Assembly (NCBI RefSeq): GCF_026427775.1
Contig: NZ_CP044532.1
Location: forward strand, 1,674,001-1,738,000
Origin: Arthrobacter sp. CDRTa11
Lineage (GTDB): Bacteria > Actinomycetota > Actinomycetes > Actinomycetales > Micrococcaceae
Length of the DNA stretch: 64,000 nt
Direction of reading: 5' to 3'
A model generated the notes under the pieces. That model ran no database searches, was not told the DNA's origin, and was given only the letters and a program-made list of their open reading frames with translations. This document shows positions 33,479-43,170 of the stretch, one piece after another. How positions within the stretch are numbered: the stretch's first letter is position 1; each line of letters opens with the position of its first letter. Both the position numbers and the translations under genes were made by a program.

Positions 33479-34969
33479 ATGATCAAGGAATTCAGGCTTC
33501 CGGATCTCGGCGAGGGACTGACCGAATCCGAAATCCTCAGCTGGAAAGTCGGTGTTGGGGACACGGTCAAACTCAACCAGGTCATCGCCGAGGTTGAAAC
33601 CGCCAAAGCCGTGGTTGAACTGCCTTCCCCGTTCGCGGGCGTCATCACCGCCCTCCACGAACAACCCGGCACCATCGTGGAGGTGGGCAAGCCTATCGTC
33701 TCCTTTGAAGTAGCGGACGACGCCGGTGGGTCACCTTCCGCAAGTACGCCCGTTGAGCGGGACGCCGGGGACGTACCTGCGGAATTCGACGTCAATGAAA
33801 ATCCCGCGCCCAGCGTGACTGAACCTGCGGCGGCGGGCGCGGCTGAGGCGGGCACCGCCAAACGGCAGCCGAACCTGGTTGGCTACGGCGCCGTCGTCGA
33901 AAGTTCCAGCCGCCCCGCCCGGCGGCCCCGGACGATGATTTCAAAACATCCGGTCTCCCACATGACTGTGGTCAACGCTCCCGCGCCCTCACAGCATGTT
34001 GCTGAAACCTCGGCACCCGCGGCCGGCGCCCCCGGTGCAAGTGGCGAACGGCCCAAATCCACTCCTCCTGTCCGGAAGCTGGCCAAGGACCTCGGAGTTG
34101 AGCTGGGCACCGTGACGGGAACCGGACCCGGCGGACTGATCACCAGGGAAGACGTGCAGAACTTTGTGGACGGCGGCGATCTGGCGGCAGCCCACCATTC
34201 CGTCACGGTTCCCGACAGGGAAGCCCGGGATAGGGAAGTAACAGCGGGGCAGGCGGGTACACCAGGCGAGCGGGAGGTCCGCACACCCATCAAGGGTGTC
34301 CGCAAATTCACCGCCGCGGCAATGGTCTCCAGCGCATTCACAGCACCACACGTGACCGAGTTCCTGACGGCGGACGTGACGCCCAGCATGGAGCTGCTCG
34401 ACAAGTTGAAGGCCAGCCGGACTTTTGCCGGGTACAAGCTCACGCCGCTCACGCTCGTCGCAAAGGCCGTCCTGATTGCGCTGCGGCGGAATTCCTCGCT
34501 GAACTCACGGTGGGACGAAGAGCGCCAGGAGATCGTGCAGTTCAACTATGTGAACCTGGGAATCGCAGCGGCAACCCCGCGTGGCCTCACAGTTCCCAAT
34601 ATCAAGGATGCGGACAGGCTGTCCCTGCTGGAACTCTCGGAGGCCCTGACCGGATTGACGGAGACGGCGCGGGCAGGAAAGACCACACCCGCTGACCTGT
34701 CAGGGGGAACTGTGTCCATCACCAACATCGGAGTCTTTGGGATCGACGCCGGAACTCCCATCCTGAATCCGGGCGAGGCAGCCATCCTGGCCATGGGTGC
34801 GGTCCGCAGGATGCCGTGGGAGTACCAGGGGGAGGTTGCCCTCCGCCAGGTCATGACGCTGAGCCTGTCCTTTGACCACCGGCTGGTGGACGGGGAGCAG
34901 GGCTCCCGGTTCCTGGCCGACGTCGGCGCCATCCTGGCCGAGCCCGGTATGGTCCTGACCATGGTCTAG
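33479..34969 (+). CDS. Dihydrolipoamide acyltransferase (E2) of the BCKDH complex
   Basis: The product is 496 residues. The N-terminal lipoyl domain has the modified Lys in VETAKAVVEL (about residue 42). A linker with Ala/Pro precedes the E3-binding domain (PPVRKLAKDLGVELGTVTGT). The catalytic domain ends with SLSFDHRLVDGEQGSRFLAD, carrying the His and Asp of HxxxDG. The ATG at 33479 is preferred (GAAGGGTGAG upstream); a GTG at 33467 overlaps the E1 beta stop. E3 is not in the operon, so a shared lipoamide dehydrogenase encoded elsewhere is expected. Confidence 0.93.
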   Translation: MIKEFRLPDLGEGLTESEILSWKVGVGDTVKLNQVIAEVETAKAVVELPSPFAGVITALHEQPGTIVEVGKPIVSFEVADDAGGSPSASTPVERDAGDVPAEFDVNENPAPSVTEPAAAGAAEAGTAKRQPNLVGYGAVVESSSRPARRPRTMISKHPVSHMTVVNAPAPSQHVAETSAPAAGAPGASGERPKSTPPVRKLAKDLGVELGTVTGTGPGGLITREDVQNFVDGGDLAAAHHSVTVPDREARDREVTAGQAGTPGEREVRTPIKGVRKFTAAAMVSSAFTAPHVTEFLTADVTPSMELLDKLKASRTFAGYKLTPLTLVAKAVLIALRRNSSLNSRWDEERQEIVQFNYVNLGIAAATPRGLTVPNIKDADRLSLLELSEALTGLTETARAGKTTPADLSGGTVSITNIGVFGIDAGTPILNPGEAAILAMGAVRRMPWEYQGEVALRQVMTLSLSFDHRLVDGEQGSRFLADVGAILAEPGMVLTMV

Positions 34970-34984
34970 GCGTACATGAACGCA

Positions 34985-35032
34985 TCTGGCCCGCATGACC
35001 GCTGCTGCCCGGCACCGGTTATGCGGGCCAGA
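34985..35032. terminator. Bidirectional terminator between E2 and TetR genes
   Basis: TCTGGCCCGCAT (34985-34996) and its exact complement (35021-35032) form a 12-bp stem, with further ACCG/CGGT pairing inside. It separates the converging genes. Confidence 0.65.
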
Positions 35033-35045
35033 GCCGTCCTTAGCC

Positions 35046-35714
35046 CTAGTTCGTCCGGACGTCCGCGGTCAGAGCCGCCAGCGCCATGCCCTCCAGGAGC
35101 GGACGGGCTGTCTTGGGGGCCACCCGGCGGCCGTGGCTGCGCACGGAGTGCGGCGTGGAGTTGATGAGGCCGAACGTGGCGTGGGCCCGCATCCGCAGCT
35201 CCGCGGCATCGGTTGAGGGGTGCAGCGCGGCGAGCACCTCCACCCAGAGCTCAACGTAGCTGCGCTGCAGGGCCCGGACCTCCGCCTGGTCCTGCTCGGT
35301 GAGGTTGCTGAAGTCCCGGTCCTGGACCCGGATGACGTCCGGCTTGCCCAGCGCAAAGTCCACCTGGAATGCCACCAGGCGGCCCAAGGCGGCCAGCGGA
35401 TCCGTCGTCTCGGCCAGCACATTCCGGCCGCCATCGAGGAGGTCGCGGCTGACAGTCAGGAGCAGGTCACCCAGGACTGCCTGCTTCCCGGTGAAGTGGC
35501 GGTACACGGCCGGCCCGCTGACCCCCGCCGCAGCACCAAGGTCCTCCAGGGATACGCGGTTGTAGCCGTTCACCGCAAACAGGGATGCGGCGGCGGACAG
35601 CAGGGCCTGCCGCCGGTTTTCCTTGGCCTGGCTCCGCTGGGTGGTCTGGGCGCGCTGGCTGTGCTGGTTTGACGGGTTGGGCTGGACAGATTGCGCGGCC
35701 TGTGTGGTGGGCAC
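35046..35714 (-). CDS. TetR-family regulator of the leucine/isovalerate operon
   Basis: The product is 222 residues. After a Gln-rich N-terminal tail the TetR helix-turn-helix reads LLSAAASLFAVNGYNRVSLE, then LGAAAGVSGPAVYRHFTGKQ. The ligand domain has YVELWVEVLAALHPS and HATFGLINSTPHSV, as in regulators of acyl-CoA catabolism (TetR_C_33-like). It is divergent from the carboxylase operon and the shared region has two palindromic sites. It probably represses the operon until an acyl-CoA intermediate is present. The GTG start has GGAGGAA upstream. Confidence 0.88.
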   Translation of the reverse strand: MPTTQAAQSVQPNPSNQHSQRAQTTQRSQAKENRRQALLSAAASLFAVNGYNRVSLEDLGAAAGVSGPAVYRHFTGKQAVLGDLLLTVSRDLLDGGRNVLAETTDPLAALGRLVAFQVDFALGKPDVIRVQDRDFSNLTEQDQAEVRALQRSYVELWVEVLAALHPSTDAAELRMRAHATFGLINSTPHSVRSHGRRVAPKTARPLLEGMALAALTADVRTN

Positions 35715-35753
35715 ATTTCCTCCTCGGACCTGGAAATTCTAGCAAGGCCGCAC

Positions 35754-35769
35754 TGTGTTGGACATCACA
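35754..35769. promoter_or_regulatory. CRP-like box before the leucine operon
   Basis: TGTGT-TGGACA-TCACA has one mismatch to the CRP/GlxR consensus and directly abuts the TetR-type operators. Confidence 0.4.
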
Positions 35770-35812
35770 GTTAATACAGACTAACCTAAATCTCAGTTAC
35801 GGAACACTAACC
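35768..35812. promoter_or_regulatory. Two tandem TetR-type operators
   Basis: CAGTTA-N6-ACTAACC occurs twice, at 35768-35786 and 35794-35812, 26 bp apart. Each contains GTTA-N8-TAAC dyad symmetry. They lie between the divergent TetR gene and the carboxylase gene and most likely bind that regulator. Confidence 0.7.
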
Positions 35813-35855
35813 CAGTCTGCTTGTGGGCACTGCGAAAACAGGAACGGACCCGTCG

Positions 35856-37463
35856 ATGGAGACCCTCGTCAGCCGGCTAGACGCCAGCAGTGAAGCGTTC
35901 GCCGCAAACCATGCAGCCCAGGCCGCGCTCGCCGGCGAACTGCGGGACACGCTGGCCCAAACGGCGTTGGGTGGTCCGGAGAAGTCGCGTGAACGGCATG
36001 TGGCCAGGGGCAAGCTCCTGCCGCGGGAGCGGATCGATCAGTTGCTGGATGAGGGCAGTCCTTTTTTGGAGATCGCCCCGCTTGCGGCCAACGGCATGTA
36101 TGACAACGAGTCTCCTGGCGCCGGAGTGATTGCCGGCATCGGCCTGGTCCATGGCCGGCATGTGCTGGTGGTTTCCAATGACGCCACGGTCAAGGGCGGC
36201 ACCTACTATCCCATGACGGTGAAGAAGCACCTCCGCGCCCAGGAGATCGCGTGGGAGAACCGGTTGCCGTGCATCTATCTGGTGGATTCGGGCGGGGCGT
36301 TTTTGCCGAAGCAGGATGAGGTGTTTCCGGATAAGGAGCATTTCGGCCGGATCTTCTACAACCAGGCCAGGCTCTCGGCCGCCAAGATCCCGCAGATCGC
36401 GGCGGTGCTGGGGTCCTGCACTGCCGGCGGTGCGTATGTTCCGGCGATGAGTGATGAGACGGTGATTGTCCGCAACCAGGGGACTATTTTCTTGGGCGGG
36501 CCGCCGCTGGTGAAGGCCGCGATCGGGGAGATTGTGACGGCCGAGGAGCTTGGCGGCGGGGAGGTTCATTCACGGGTCTCCGGGGTGACGGACCACCTGG
36601 CCGAAAACGATGAGCATGCGCTGCAGATTGTCCGTGACATCGTGGCGACGCTGCCGAAACCGGCGGCCCCGGCGTGGGACGTGGAAACCGCCGTCGAACC
36701 CGTCGCTGACCCGGCCGGACTGTATGGGGCCGTGCCTACGGACGTCAACGCGCAGTATGACGTCCACGAGGTCATTGCCCGGCTGGTGGACGGCAGCAGG
36801 TTCCATGAATTCAAGAAGGAATACGGCACCACCCTGGTGACGGGCTTCGCCCGGCTGCACGGGCACCCGGTGGGGATTGTGGCCAATAACGGGGTGCTTT
36901 TCAGTGAGTCTTCGTTGAAGGGCGCGCATTTCATTGAGCTGTGTGACCAGCGCGGGATCCCGCTGGTGTTCTTGCAGAACATCTCCGGTTTTATGGTGGG
37001 CCGGGATTCGGAGCAGGGCGGCATCGCGAAGAACGGCGCGAAGATGGTCACCGCGGTGGCGACGGCACGGGTGCCCAAGCTGACGGTGGTGATCGGCGGC
37101 TCGTTCGGTGCCGGGAATTATTCGATGTGCGGGCGGGCGTATTCGCCGCGGTTTTTGTGGATGTGGCCGGCGTCGCGGATCTCGGTCATGGGCGGGAACC
37201 AGGCCTCCAGTGTGTTGGCCACCGTGAAGCGGGACCAGTACGAGGCCGCCGGCCAGGACTGGTCCGCGGCGGATGAGGAGGCGTTTAAGGCCCCGATCCG
37301 GCAGCAGTACGAGGACCAGGGCAGCCCGTACTATTCCACGGCGCGTTTGTGGGATGACGGTGTGATTGACCCGGCCGATACCCGTACCGTGCTGGGGCTG
37401 GCGCTTGACGTCGTCTCCCGCACCCCGCTGCCGGAAACCTCCTTCGGCCTCTTCAGGATGTGA
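35856..37463 (+). CDS. Acyl-CoA carboxylase beta subunit (methylcrotonyl-CoA carboxylase type)
   Basis: The product is 535 residues. It is the carboxyltransferase half that moves CO2 from biotin to 3-methylcrotonyl-CoA. The crotonase-fold domains show [46 protein letters not shown], and [20 protein letters not shown], patterns of MCC/AccD1-type subunits rather than propionyl-CoA carboxylase. METLVSRLD at 35856 aligns with the usual start and AGGA lies 10 nt upstream; a GTG at 35823 is in frame. It leads the leucine operon and overlaps the alpha gene by 4 nt. Confidence 0.9.
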   Translation: METLVSRLDASSEAFAANHAAQAALAGELRDTLAQTALGGPEKSRERHVARGKLLPRERIDQLLDEGSPFLEIAPLAANGMYDNESPGAGVIAGIGLVHGRHVLVVSNDATVKGGTYYPMTVKKHLRAQEIAWENRLPCIYLVDSGGAFLPKQDEVFPDKEHFGRIFYNQARLSAAKIPQIAAVLGSCTAGGAYVPAMSDETVIVRNQGTIFLGGPPLVKAAIGEIVTAEELGGGEVHSRVSGVTDHLAENDEHALQIVRDIVATLPKPAAPAWDVETAVEPVADPAGLYGAVPTDVNAQYDVHEVIARLVDGSRFHEFKKEYGTTLVTGFARLHGHPVGIVANNGVLFSESSLKGAHFIELCDQRGIPLVFLQNISGFMVGRDSEQGGIAKNGAKMVTAVATARVPKLTVVIGGSFGAGNYSMCGRAYSPRFLWMWPASRISVMGGNQASSVLATVKRDQYEAAGQDWSAADEEAFKAPIRQQYEDQGSPYYSTARLWDDGVIDPADTRTVLGLALDVVSRTPLPETSFGLFRM

Positions 37464-39730
37464 GCCCAGCGATGACTGAAGCACCCCAACTGACTCAGCC
37501 GGCCGTGACGCCGGCACTGTTCGGTACCGTCCTCGTGGCGAACCGGGGCGAAATCGCCTGCCGGGTGATCCGGACCCTGCGTGCCCTGGGGATCCGTTCG
37601 GTGGCTGTGTACAGCGACGCCGACGCCGGTGCCCGGCACGTGCGAGAAGCGGACGTCGCTGTCCGGATCGGTCCGGCCGCGGCGGCCGAGAGCTACCTGA
37701 AGATCGAGGCCATCATCCGGGCGTGCCGGGAGACCGGCGCCCAGGCGGTGCACCCCGGGTACGGGTTCCTGAGTGAGAACGTCGACTTCGCCCGTGCCCT
37801 GGAAGCCGCGGGAATCACGTTCATCGGGCCGGGCGTGGAGTCCCTGAACGTGATGGGGGACAAGATCCGGTCCAAGAACCACGTATCCGGCTACGGCGTC
37901 CCGGTGGTCCCGGGCATCGCCGAGCCGGGCATGACCGACGCCCAGCTGGTTGAGGCCGCGGACGCCGTCGGCTTCCCCCTGCTGATCAAGCCGTCCGCGG
38001 GCGGCGGCGGCAAAGGCATGCACATCGTGGAAAGCCCCGGGGAGCTGGCAGCCACCCTTGCCACCGCCCGGCGCGTCGCCGCCAGTGCGTTCGGGGACGA
38101 CACGCTGTTCCTGGAGCGGCTGATCCGCACGCCGCGGCACATCGAGGTCCAGGTCCTCGCGGACAACCACGGCAACGTGATCCATCTGGGCGAGCGTGAG
38201 TGTTCGCTGCAGCGCCGGCACCAAAAGGTCATCGAGGAGGCACCGTCGCCGCTGCTGGAATCCCTCGCCGACGGCGCCGCGGTGCGCGAACGGATCGGCG
38301 AGGCCGCGTGCCAGGCGGCCCGGAGCGTGAACTACACCGGGGCCGGGACGGTGGAATTCCTGGTCTCCGACGAGGCCCCGGACGAGTTCTTCTTTATGGA
38401 AATGAACACCCGCCTCCAGGTCGAACACCCCGTCACGGAAATGGTCACCGGCGTGGACCTGGTCGAATGGCAGGTCCGGATCGCCGCCGGTGAGGCGCTC
38501 ACCGTGGCCCAGGCCGACGTCGAACTCAAGGGCCACGCCGTCGAAGCCCGGGTCTACGCCGAAATCCCCGAAAAGAACTTCCTGCCCTCCACCGGCACCG
38601 TCCTGCTGCTGGACGAACTGCCGGCCCGGCCGCAGCGCCCCAGCGCCCCGGCCCGCACGGAAGTGGCTACCGGCGAGGGCCGCGTTCGGGTGGATTCCTC
38701 CCTGCGCGAGGGCCTGGAAATCTCGTCGAACTACGATCCCATGATGGCCAAAGTGGTGGCCTGGGGCGGGGACCGGACGGCCGCCCTGGACACGCTGGAT
38801 GAAGCACTTGCCGGCTATACGGCGCTCGGGCTGGAGACGAACGTTGAATACCTCCGGCTCCTGATCAACGATGACGACGTCCGCGCCGGGCACCTGGACA
38901 CCGGCCTGATCGAGCGCAAGCTGCCGGGCTTCACCTTTCGCCATGTGGACGACGCCGAACTGGTGGCCGCGGCCCTTTATGCCATGGCGAAGGAAGAAGA
39001 GGACACGCGCCAAGCGCCATCGGATCTTTGGCATACCCGCAGCGGCTGGCGGCTCGGCGCAGCGGCGCCCCGGCCGATCAGCCTCGGAACGCCCGACGGC
39101 GGCGTCGCAACGGTGCGCGTATCCGGCGGCCGGGTTCTTGACGGGCCAGTCATGGTCACCGTGGACAACGGGCCGGGGCGCGAAGCGTCACTGGAGTTCC
39201 GCTCCCGTCGGGACGCGGTGCTGAGCCTTGCGGGGGAAACGGTGCAGTACTCCCTCGCGCCGGTGTACCGGGGTGCGGTAGTTCCCACCTGGGATAAGCC
39301 CACTCCAGCCTGGCCTACCGAACTCTTCCTGGGAACCGGCGGATGGTCCTGCCGCCTGGAGGTGCTGACCCGGGAATCGCGGCTCGCCCGGGTACTTGCG
39401 GCCATCCAACGCCAGGAAGGTGCCGCGGATCCGGCCGTGCGCTCTCCGATGCCCGGCACCGTGGTATCCGTTTCCGTCGGCGACGGCGAACACGTAAAAA
39501 CCGGCCAGGTGCTGCTCTCGGTGGAAGCCATGAAAATGGAGCACCAACTGCTGGCGCCGCTGGCCGGCACCGTCCTCCTCGGCGTGGGCCCGGGCGACCT
39601 TGTGAAAGTGGACCAGGTCCTCGCCACGATCCACCCGGACCCGGACCCGGACCCGGAGTCAGAGACTGAGCTACACCAGGCCCCGGGGCAGACCCAACAC
39701 GATCCGATCATTACTGGCAAGGGAGCCTAG
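37460..39730 (+). CDS. Acyl-CoA carboxylase alpha subunit (biotin carboxylase and BCCP)
   Basis: The product is 756 residues. The N-terminal biotin carboxylase domain has [19 protein letters not shown], the ATP loop [11 protein letters not shown] and [18 protein letters not shown]. The C-terminal biotinyl domain has [13 protein letters not shown], with Lys as the biotin site. A short Asp-Pro repeat (DPDPDPDPE) ends the tail. Together with the beta subunit it forms the methylcrotonyl-CoA carboxylase of leucine breakdown. GTG at 37460 overlaps the upstream stop; an ATG at 37472 is the alternative start. Confidence 0.92.
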   Translation: MSPAMTEAPQLTQPAVTPALFGTVLVANRGEIACRVIRTLRALGIRSVAVYSDADAGARHVREADVAVRIGPAAAAESYLKIEAIIRACRETGAQAVHPGYGFLSENVDFARALEAAGITFIGPGVESLNVMGDKIRSKNHVSGYGVPVVPGIAEPGMTDAQLVEAADAVGFPLLIKPSAGGGGKGMHIVESPGELAATLATARRVAASAFGDDTLFLERLIRTPRHIEVQVLADNHGNVIHLGERECSLQRRHQKVIEEAPSPLLESLADGAAVRERIGEAACQAARSVNYTGAGTVEFLVSDEAPDEFFFMEMNTRLQVEHPVTEMVTGVDLVEWQVRIAAGEALTVAQADVELKGHAVEARVYAEIPEKNFLPSTGTVLLLDELPARPQRPSAPARTEVATGEGRVRVDSSLREGLEISSNYDPMMAKVVAWGGDRTAALDTLDEALAGYTALGLETNVEYLRLLINDDDVRAGHLDTGLIERKLPGFTFRHVDDAELVAAALYAMAKEEEDTRQAPSDLWHTRSGWRLGAAAPRPISLGTPDGGVATVRVSGGRVLDGPVMVTVDNGPGREASLEFRSRRDAVLSLAGETVQYSLAPVYRGAVVPTWDKPTPAWPTELFLGTGGWSCRLEVLTRESRLARVLAAIQRQEGAADPAVRSPMPGTVVSVSVGDGEHVKTGQVLLSVEAMKMEHQLLAPLAGTVLLGVGPGDLVKVDQVLATIHPDPDPDPESETELHQAPGQTQHDPIITGKGA

Positions 39731-39732
39731 AC

Positions 39733-40896
39733 ATGGCACATTTTGAACTCAGCGAGGAATACCAGGACCTCAGCGACACCGTCCGGGACTTCGCGGACAA
39801 TGTGGTGGCACCGGTATCGGCAAAACACGACGAGGAGCACAGCTTCCCCTATGAAGTGGTGAAGCAGATGGCCGAGATGGGGCTGTTCGGGTTGCCGTTC
39901 CCGGAGGAGTTCGGCGGGATGGGCGGGGATTACTTTGCCCTTGCCCTGGCACTGGAGCAGTTGGGCAGGGTGGACCAGTCGGTGGCCATCACGCTGGAAG
40001 CCGGCGTCTCCCTGGGTGCCATGCCCGTGTACCGCTTCGGTACTGACGCCCAGAAGGAGGACTGGCTGCCCATGCTGGCATCGGGGCAGGCCCTGGCCGG
40101 CTTCGGTCTGACGGAACCGGAAGCCGGGTCCGACGCAGGCGGCACCAAGACCCACGCCCGGCGTGAGGCGGGGAACTGGGTGATCAATGGGAACAAGGAG
40201 TTCATCACCAATTCCGGGACGGACATCACCCGCCTGGTGACCGTCACGGCCGTGACGGGCCAGAAGGAACGCAAGGACGGGAGCGTGAAGAAGGAGATCT
40301 CCACCATCCTGGTGCCCACTGACACGCCGGGGTTCAAGGCCGAGAAGGCGTACAACAAGGTGGGCTGGAACGCCTCGGACACCCACCCGCTGACCCTGAA
40401 GGATGTCCGCGTTCCGGAAGCGAACCTGCTCGGGGAGGAGGGCCGCGGCTACGCGAACTTCCTGTCCATCCTGGACGAGGGCCGGATCGCGATCGCCGCG
40501 CTGGCCACGGGGGCGGCGCAGGGCTGCGTTGACCTGTCGGTCAAATACGCCAAGGAACGCAGCGCTTTTGGGCACCACATCGGCAAGTACCAGGCCATCT
40601 CGTTCAAGATCGCCCGCATGCAGGCCAGGGCCCATACAGCCCGGCTGGCCTACTACGATGCGGCTTCGAGGATGCTGGCGGGTAAGCCGTTCAAGACGGA
40701 GGCGGCCATCGCTAAGATGGTCGCAGGCGAGGCAGCCATGGACAACGCGCGGGATGCCACCCAGGTGTTCGGCGGCTATGGCTTCATCAACGAATTCACT
40801 GTGGCACGCCACTACCGCGACTCCAAGATCCTTGAAGTGGGGGAAGGCACCACGGAAGTCCAGCTGATGCTGATCGCCCGCGAACTGGGACTGTAG
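39733..40896 (+). CDS. Acyl-CoA dehydrogenase, likely isovaleryl-CoA dehydrogenase
   Basis: The product is 387 residues, start 2 nt after the carboxylase alpha stop, with AGGGAG upstream. It is an FAD enzyme with FGLTEPEAGSDAGGTKT, KEFITNSGTDITRLV and FGGYGFINEFTVARHYRD near the C-terminus, then EVGEGTTEVQ, whose GEGT Glu is the likely base. Operon context (MCC, CoA-transferase) makes isovaleryl-CoA or a related branched short-chain acyl-CoA the probable substrate. Methylcrotonyl-CoA, the product, would feed directly to the carboxylase. Confidence 0.88.
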   Translation: MAHFELSEEYQDLSDTVRDFADNVVAPVSAKHDEEHSFPYEVVKQMAEMGLFGLPFPEEFGGMGGDYFALALALEQLGRVDQSVAITLEAGVSLGAMPVYRFGTDAQKEDWLPMLASGQALAGFGLTEPEAGSDAGGTKTHARREAGNWVINGNKEFITNSGTDITRLVTVTAVTGQKERKDGSVKKEISTILVPTDTPGFKAEKAYNKVGWNASDTHPLTLKDVRVPEANLLGEEGRGYANFLSILDEGRIAIAALATGAAQGCVDLSVKYAKERSAFGHHIGKYQAISFKIARMQARAHTARLAYYDAASRMLAGKPFKTEAAIAKMVAGEAAMDNARDATQVFGGYGFINEFTVARHYRDSKILEVGEGTTEVQLMLIARELGL

Positions 40897-40916
40897 CCGG
40901 CCTGAAAGGATCACCG

Positions 40917-41777
40917 ATGATTAACAAGGTTGTTGCCAGCGCGGAGGAAGCGGTTGCGGATATCCCCGACGGCGCGTCCCTGGCCGTGGGCGGGTTCGGC
41001 CTGTGTGGCATTCCGGTGGCCCTGATCGATGCCCTTCACCGCCGCGGCACCACGGACCTGGAAACGGTAAGCAACAACTGCGGAGTGGACGACTGGGGGC
41101 TCGGCATCCTGCTCCGCGACGGCCGGATCCGCCGAACCATCAGCTCCTATGTGGGCGAAAACAAGGAGTTTGCCCGCCAATTCCTCGCCGGTGAGCTGGA
41201 GGTGGTGCTGACGCCGCAGGGAACCCTGGCTGAAAAACTCCGGGCCGGCGGCGCCGGCATCCCGGCCTTCTACACCAAGGCGGGAGTCGGCACCCAGGTG
41301 TCCGACGGCGGGCTGCCGCAGAAATACGACGCCGACGGCGGCATCGCCGTTGCCTCCGCCGCCAAGGAGGTGCGCACCTTCAACGACGTCGATTACGTCC
41401 TGGAGGAGTCACTGACCCCGGACTTCGGCCTGGTCCACGCCTGGAAGGGGGACCGCCACGGAAACCTGGTCTTCCACGCCACCGCAATGAACTTCAACCC
41501 GTTGTGTGCCATGGCCGGGCGGATCACCATCGCGGAGGTGGAGGAGCTGGTGGAACCCGGAGAGCTGGACCCCGAGCACGTTCACACGCCCGGCATTTTC
41601 GTCCAGCGGGTGGTTCTTGTGCCGGACGTTGAGAAGCGCATTGAAAAGCGGACCGTGGCGCTGACTGCCCCGTCCGGATACGGCCCCGGCGGGTCAGGAG
41701 CGGAACCGGCACAGCCACAACAGTTACAACCGGGACAGCAACAGCAGGCACAACAAGCACCCCAGCAAGGAGCGTAG
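40917..41777 (+). CDS. 3-oxoacid CoA-transferase subunit A
   Basis: The product is 286 residues. It begins [20 protein letters not shown] and has [16 protein letters not shown], the CoA-binding loop of the family, with [11 protein letters not shown] and [20 protein letters not shown]. With subunit B it transfers CoA between succinate and acetoacetate, using the acetoacetate from leucine. The last 40 residues are an unusual Gln/Ala-rich tail ([20 protein letters not shown]), absent from most homologues. Subunit B begins 2 nt after the stop. Confidence 0.92.
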   Translation: MINKVVASAEEAVADIPDGASLAVGGFGLCGIPVALIDALHRRGTTDLETVSNNCGVDDWGLGILLRDGRIRRTISSYVGENKEFARQFLAGELEVVLTPQGTLAEKLRAGGAGIPAFYTKAGVGTQVSDGGLPQKYDADGGIAVASAAKEVRTFNDVDYVLEESLTPDFGLVHAWKGDRHGNLVFHATAMNFNPLCAMAGRITIAEVEELVEPGELDPEHVHTPGIFVQRVVLVPDVEKRIEKRTVALTAPSGYGPGGSGAEPAQPQQLQPGQQQQAQQAPQQGA

Positions 41778-41779
41778 CC

Positions 41780-42541
41780 ATGGACCCGAACAGCCCGCAG
41801 GCTCCCCGTCCCGAAGGCGTCCGCCCCGAATACCGGCGGTCCGCTGCCGCGCAGCAGGAGGGTGGCTCTGCCGACAGTAAGGGCTGGACACGGAACCAGC
41901 TCGCAGCCCGCGTCGCACAGGAACTCAGCAACGGCCAGTACGTCAACCTCGGCATTGGCATGCCCACGCTCATCCCCAACTACATTCCGGCCGGTGTGGA
42001 AGTGGTGCTGCACTCAGAAAACGGGATTCTCGGCGTCGGTCCGTATCCCGCGGAGGACCAGGTTGACCCGGACCTGATCAACGCAGGCAAGGAAACAGTC
42101 ACCGTCAAAGCGGGGGCAGCCTTCTTTGACTCAGCGTCCTCATTCGGCATGATCCGCGGCGGCCACGTGGACGTGGCCGTGCTGGGTGCCATGGAGGTGG
42201 CCGCCAACGGGGACCTGGCCAACTGGATGATCCCGGGAAAAATGGTCAAGGGCATGGGGGGTGCCATGGACCTGGTGTTCGGCGCCAAGAAAGTGATCGT
42301 GATGATGGAGCACGTGGACCGCAGCGGCAGGCCCAAGATCGTGCAGCAGTGCAGCCTGCCGCTCACGGGAAAAGGCTGCGTGGACCGGATTATCACCGAC
42401 CTGGCCGTGATCGACGTCGTAAACGAGGGAGGCGGACCCCGGCTGGTGCTGCGTGAACTGGCACCCAATGTTTCGATTGAGGACGTGGCGGCGGCGACCG
42501 GCGCAGAGCTTTTTGAAGAGGACCGGGAACTGACCGTATGA
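41780..42541 (+). CDS. 3-oxoacid CoA-transferase subunit B
   Basis: The product is 253 residues. The catalytic Glu is in [14 protein letters not shown]. Further family motifs are [19 protein letters not shown] and [23 protein letters not shown]. An N-terminal Gln/Arg-rich extension of about 30 residues precedes the usual start ([14 protein letters not shown]), so the true start may be further in. It pairs with subunit A, and its stop overlaps the MaoC start by 4 nt (ATGA). Confidence 0.92.
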   Translation: MDPNSPQAPRPEGVRPEYRRSAAAQQEGGSADSKGWTRNQLAARVAQELSNGQYVNLGIGMPTLIPNYIPAGVEVVLHSENGILGVGPYPAEDQVDPDLINAGKETVTVKAGAAFFDSASSFGMIRGGHVDVAVLGAMEVAANGDLANWMIPGKMVKGMGGAMDLVFGAKKVIVMMEHVDRSGRPKIVQQCSLPLTGKGCVDRIITDLAVIDVVNEGGGPRLVLRELAPNVSIEDVAAATGAELFEEDRELTV

Positions 42542-43170
42542 GTGATACTTCATGGCCGAACCCGAACAAGGCCGAAGGATCGGACGCGCGTGTGATCCAG
42601 CAGCGCGGCCTCTACTTCGACGAAATCGAGGAAGGCGTGGTGTACGCCCACCGGCCTGGCCGGACGGTGACGGAAGCTGACAACGTCCTGTTCACCACGC
42701 TCACCATGAACACCCAGGCCCTGCACCTTGACGCAGCCTGGAGCGCGGGGCAACCCTTCGGCCAGCGGCTGGTCAACTCCATGTTCACCCTGGCCACCAT
42801 GGTGGGCCAGTCCGTTTCGCAGCTGACCCAGGGCACCATCATTGCCCAGCTGGGACTGACCGATGTCTCGTTCCCGAACCCGCTCTACCACGGCGATACG
42901 CTCTACACGGAGACGGTGATTATCCTCAAGCGGGCTTCGGAGTCACGGCCCGGACAAGGCATTGTGACCATGATGCACACTGGCCGGAACCAGGACGGAA
43001 CGCCGGTGGCCCTGGCTACGCGGAGCTGCCTGATGTGGATGCGCGAAGCCCACGGCGCCAGCCAGCAGGAGCGCCAGCCGGAGCGCCGCGAGGACCCTCT
43101 GGAAACGGACCAAAAGGCGCCCGAAAAGGGGAGTCAGCAGGGGGACGAAAAGGGGACAATGTCCATATGA
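42538..43170 (+). CDS. MaoC-family acyl-CoA hydratase/dehydratase
   Basis: The product is 210 residues. The hot-dog fold shows [20 protein letters not shown], then [20 protein letters not shown] with the catalytic-type Asn/His pattern, and [14 protein letters not shown]. It probably hydrates an enoyl-CoA. In the similar operon of M. tuberculosis the MaoC gene (Rv2499c) sits beside a CitE-like lyase in leucine and itaconate catabolism, which suggests hydration of methylglutaconyl-CoA here. The C-terminal 40 residues are charged and low-complexity. Overlaps by 4 nt on both sides. Confidence 0.85.
   Translation: MSDTSWPNPNKAEGSDARVIQQRGLYFDEIEEGVVYAHRPGRTVTEADNVLFTTLTMNTQALHLDAAWSAGQPFGQRLVNSMFTLATMVGQSVSQLTQGTIIAQLGLTDVSFPNPLYHGDTLYTETVIILKRASESRPGQGIVTMMHTGRNQDGTPVALATRSCLMWMREAHGASQQERQPERREDPLETDQKAPEKGSQQGDEKGTMSI

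Noticed and set aside
37331..39034. 567-codon open frame on the minus strand opposite the carboxylase alpha gene
   Set aside because: High-GC codon bias opens long antisense frames. The plus-strand product has complete biotin carboxylase and biotinyl motifs, while the minus frame has none.
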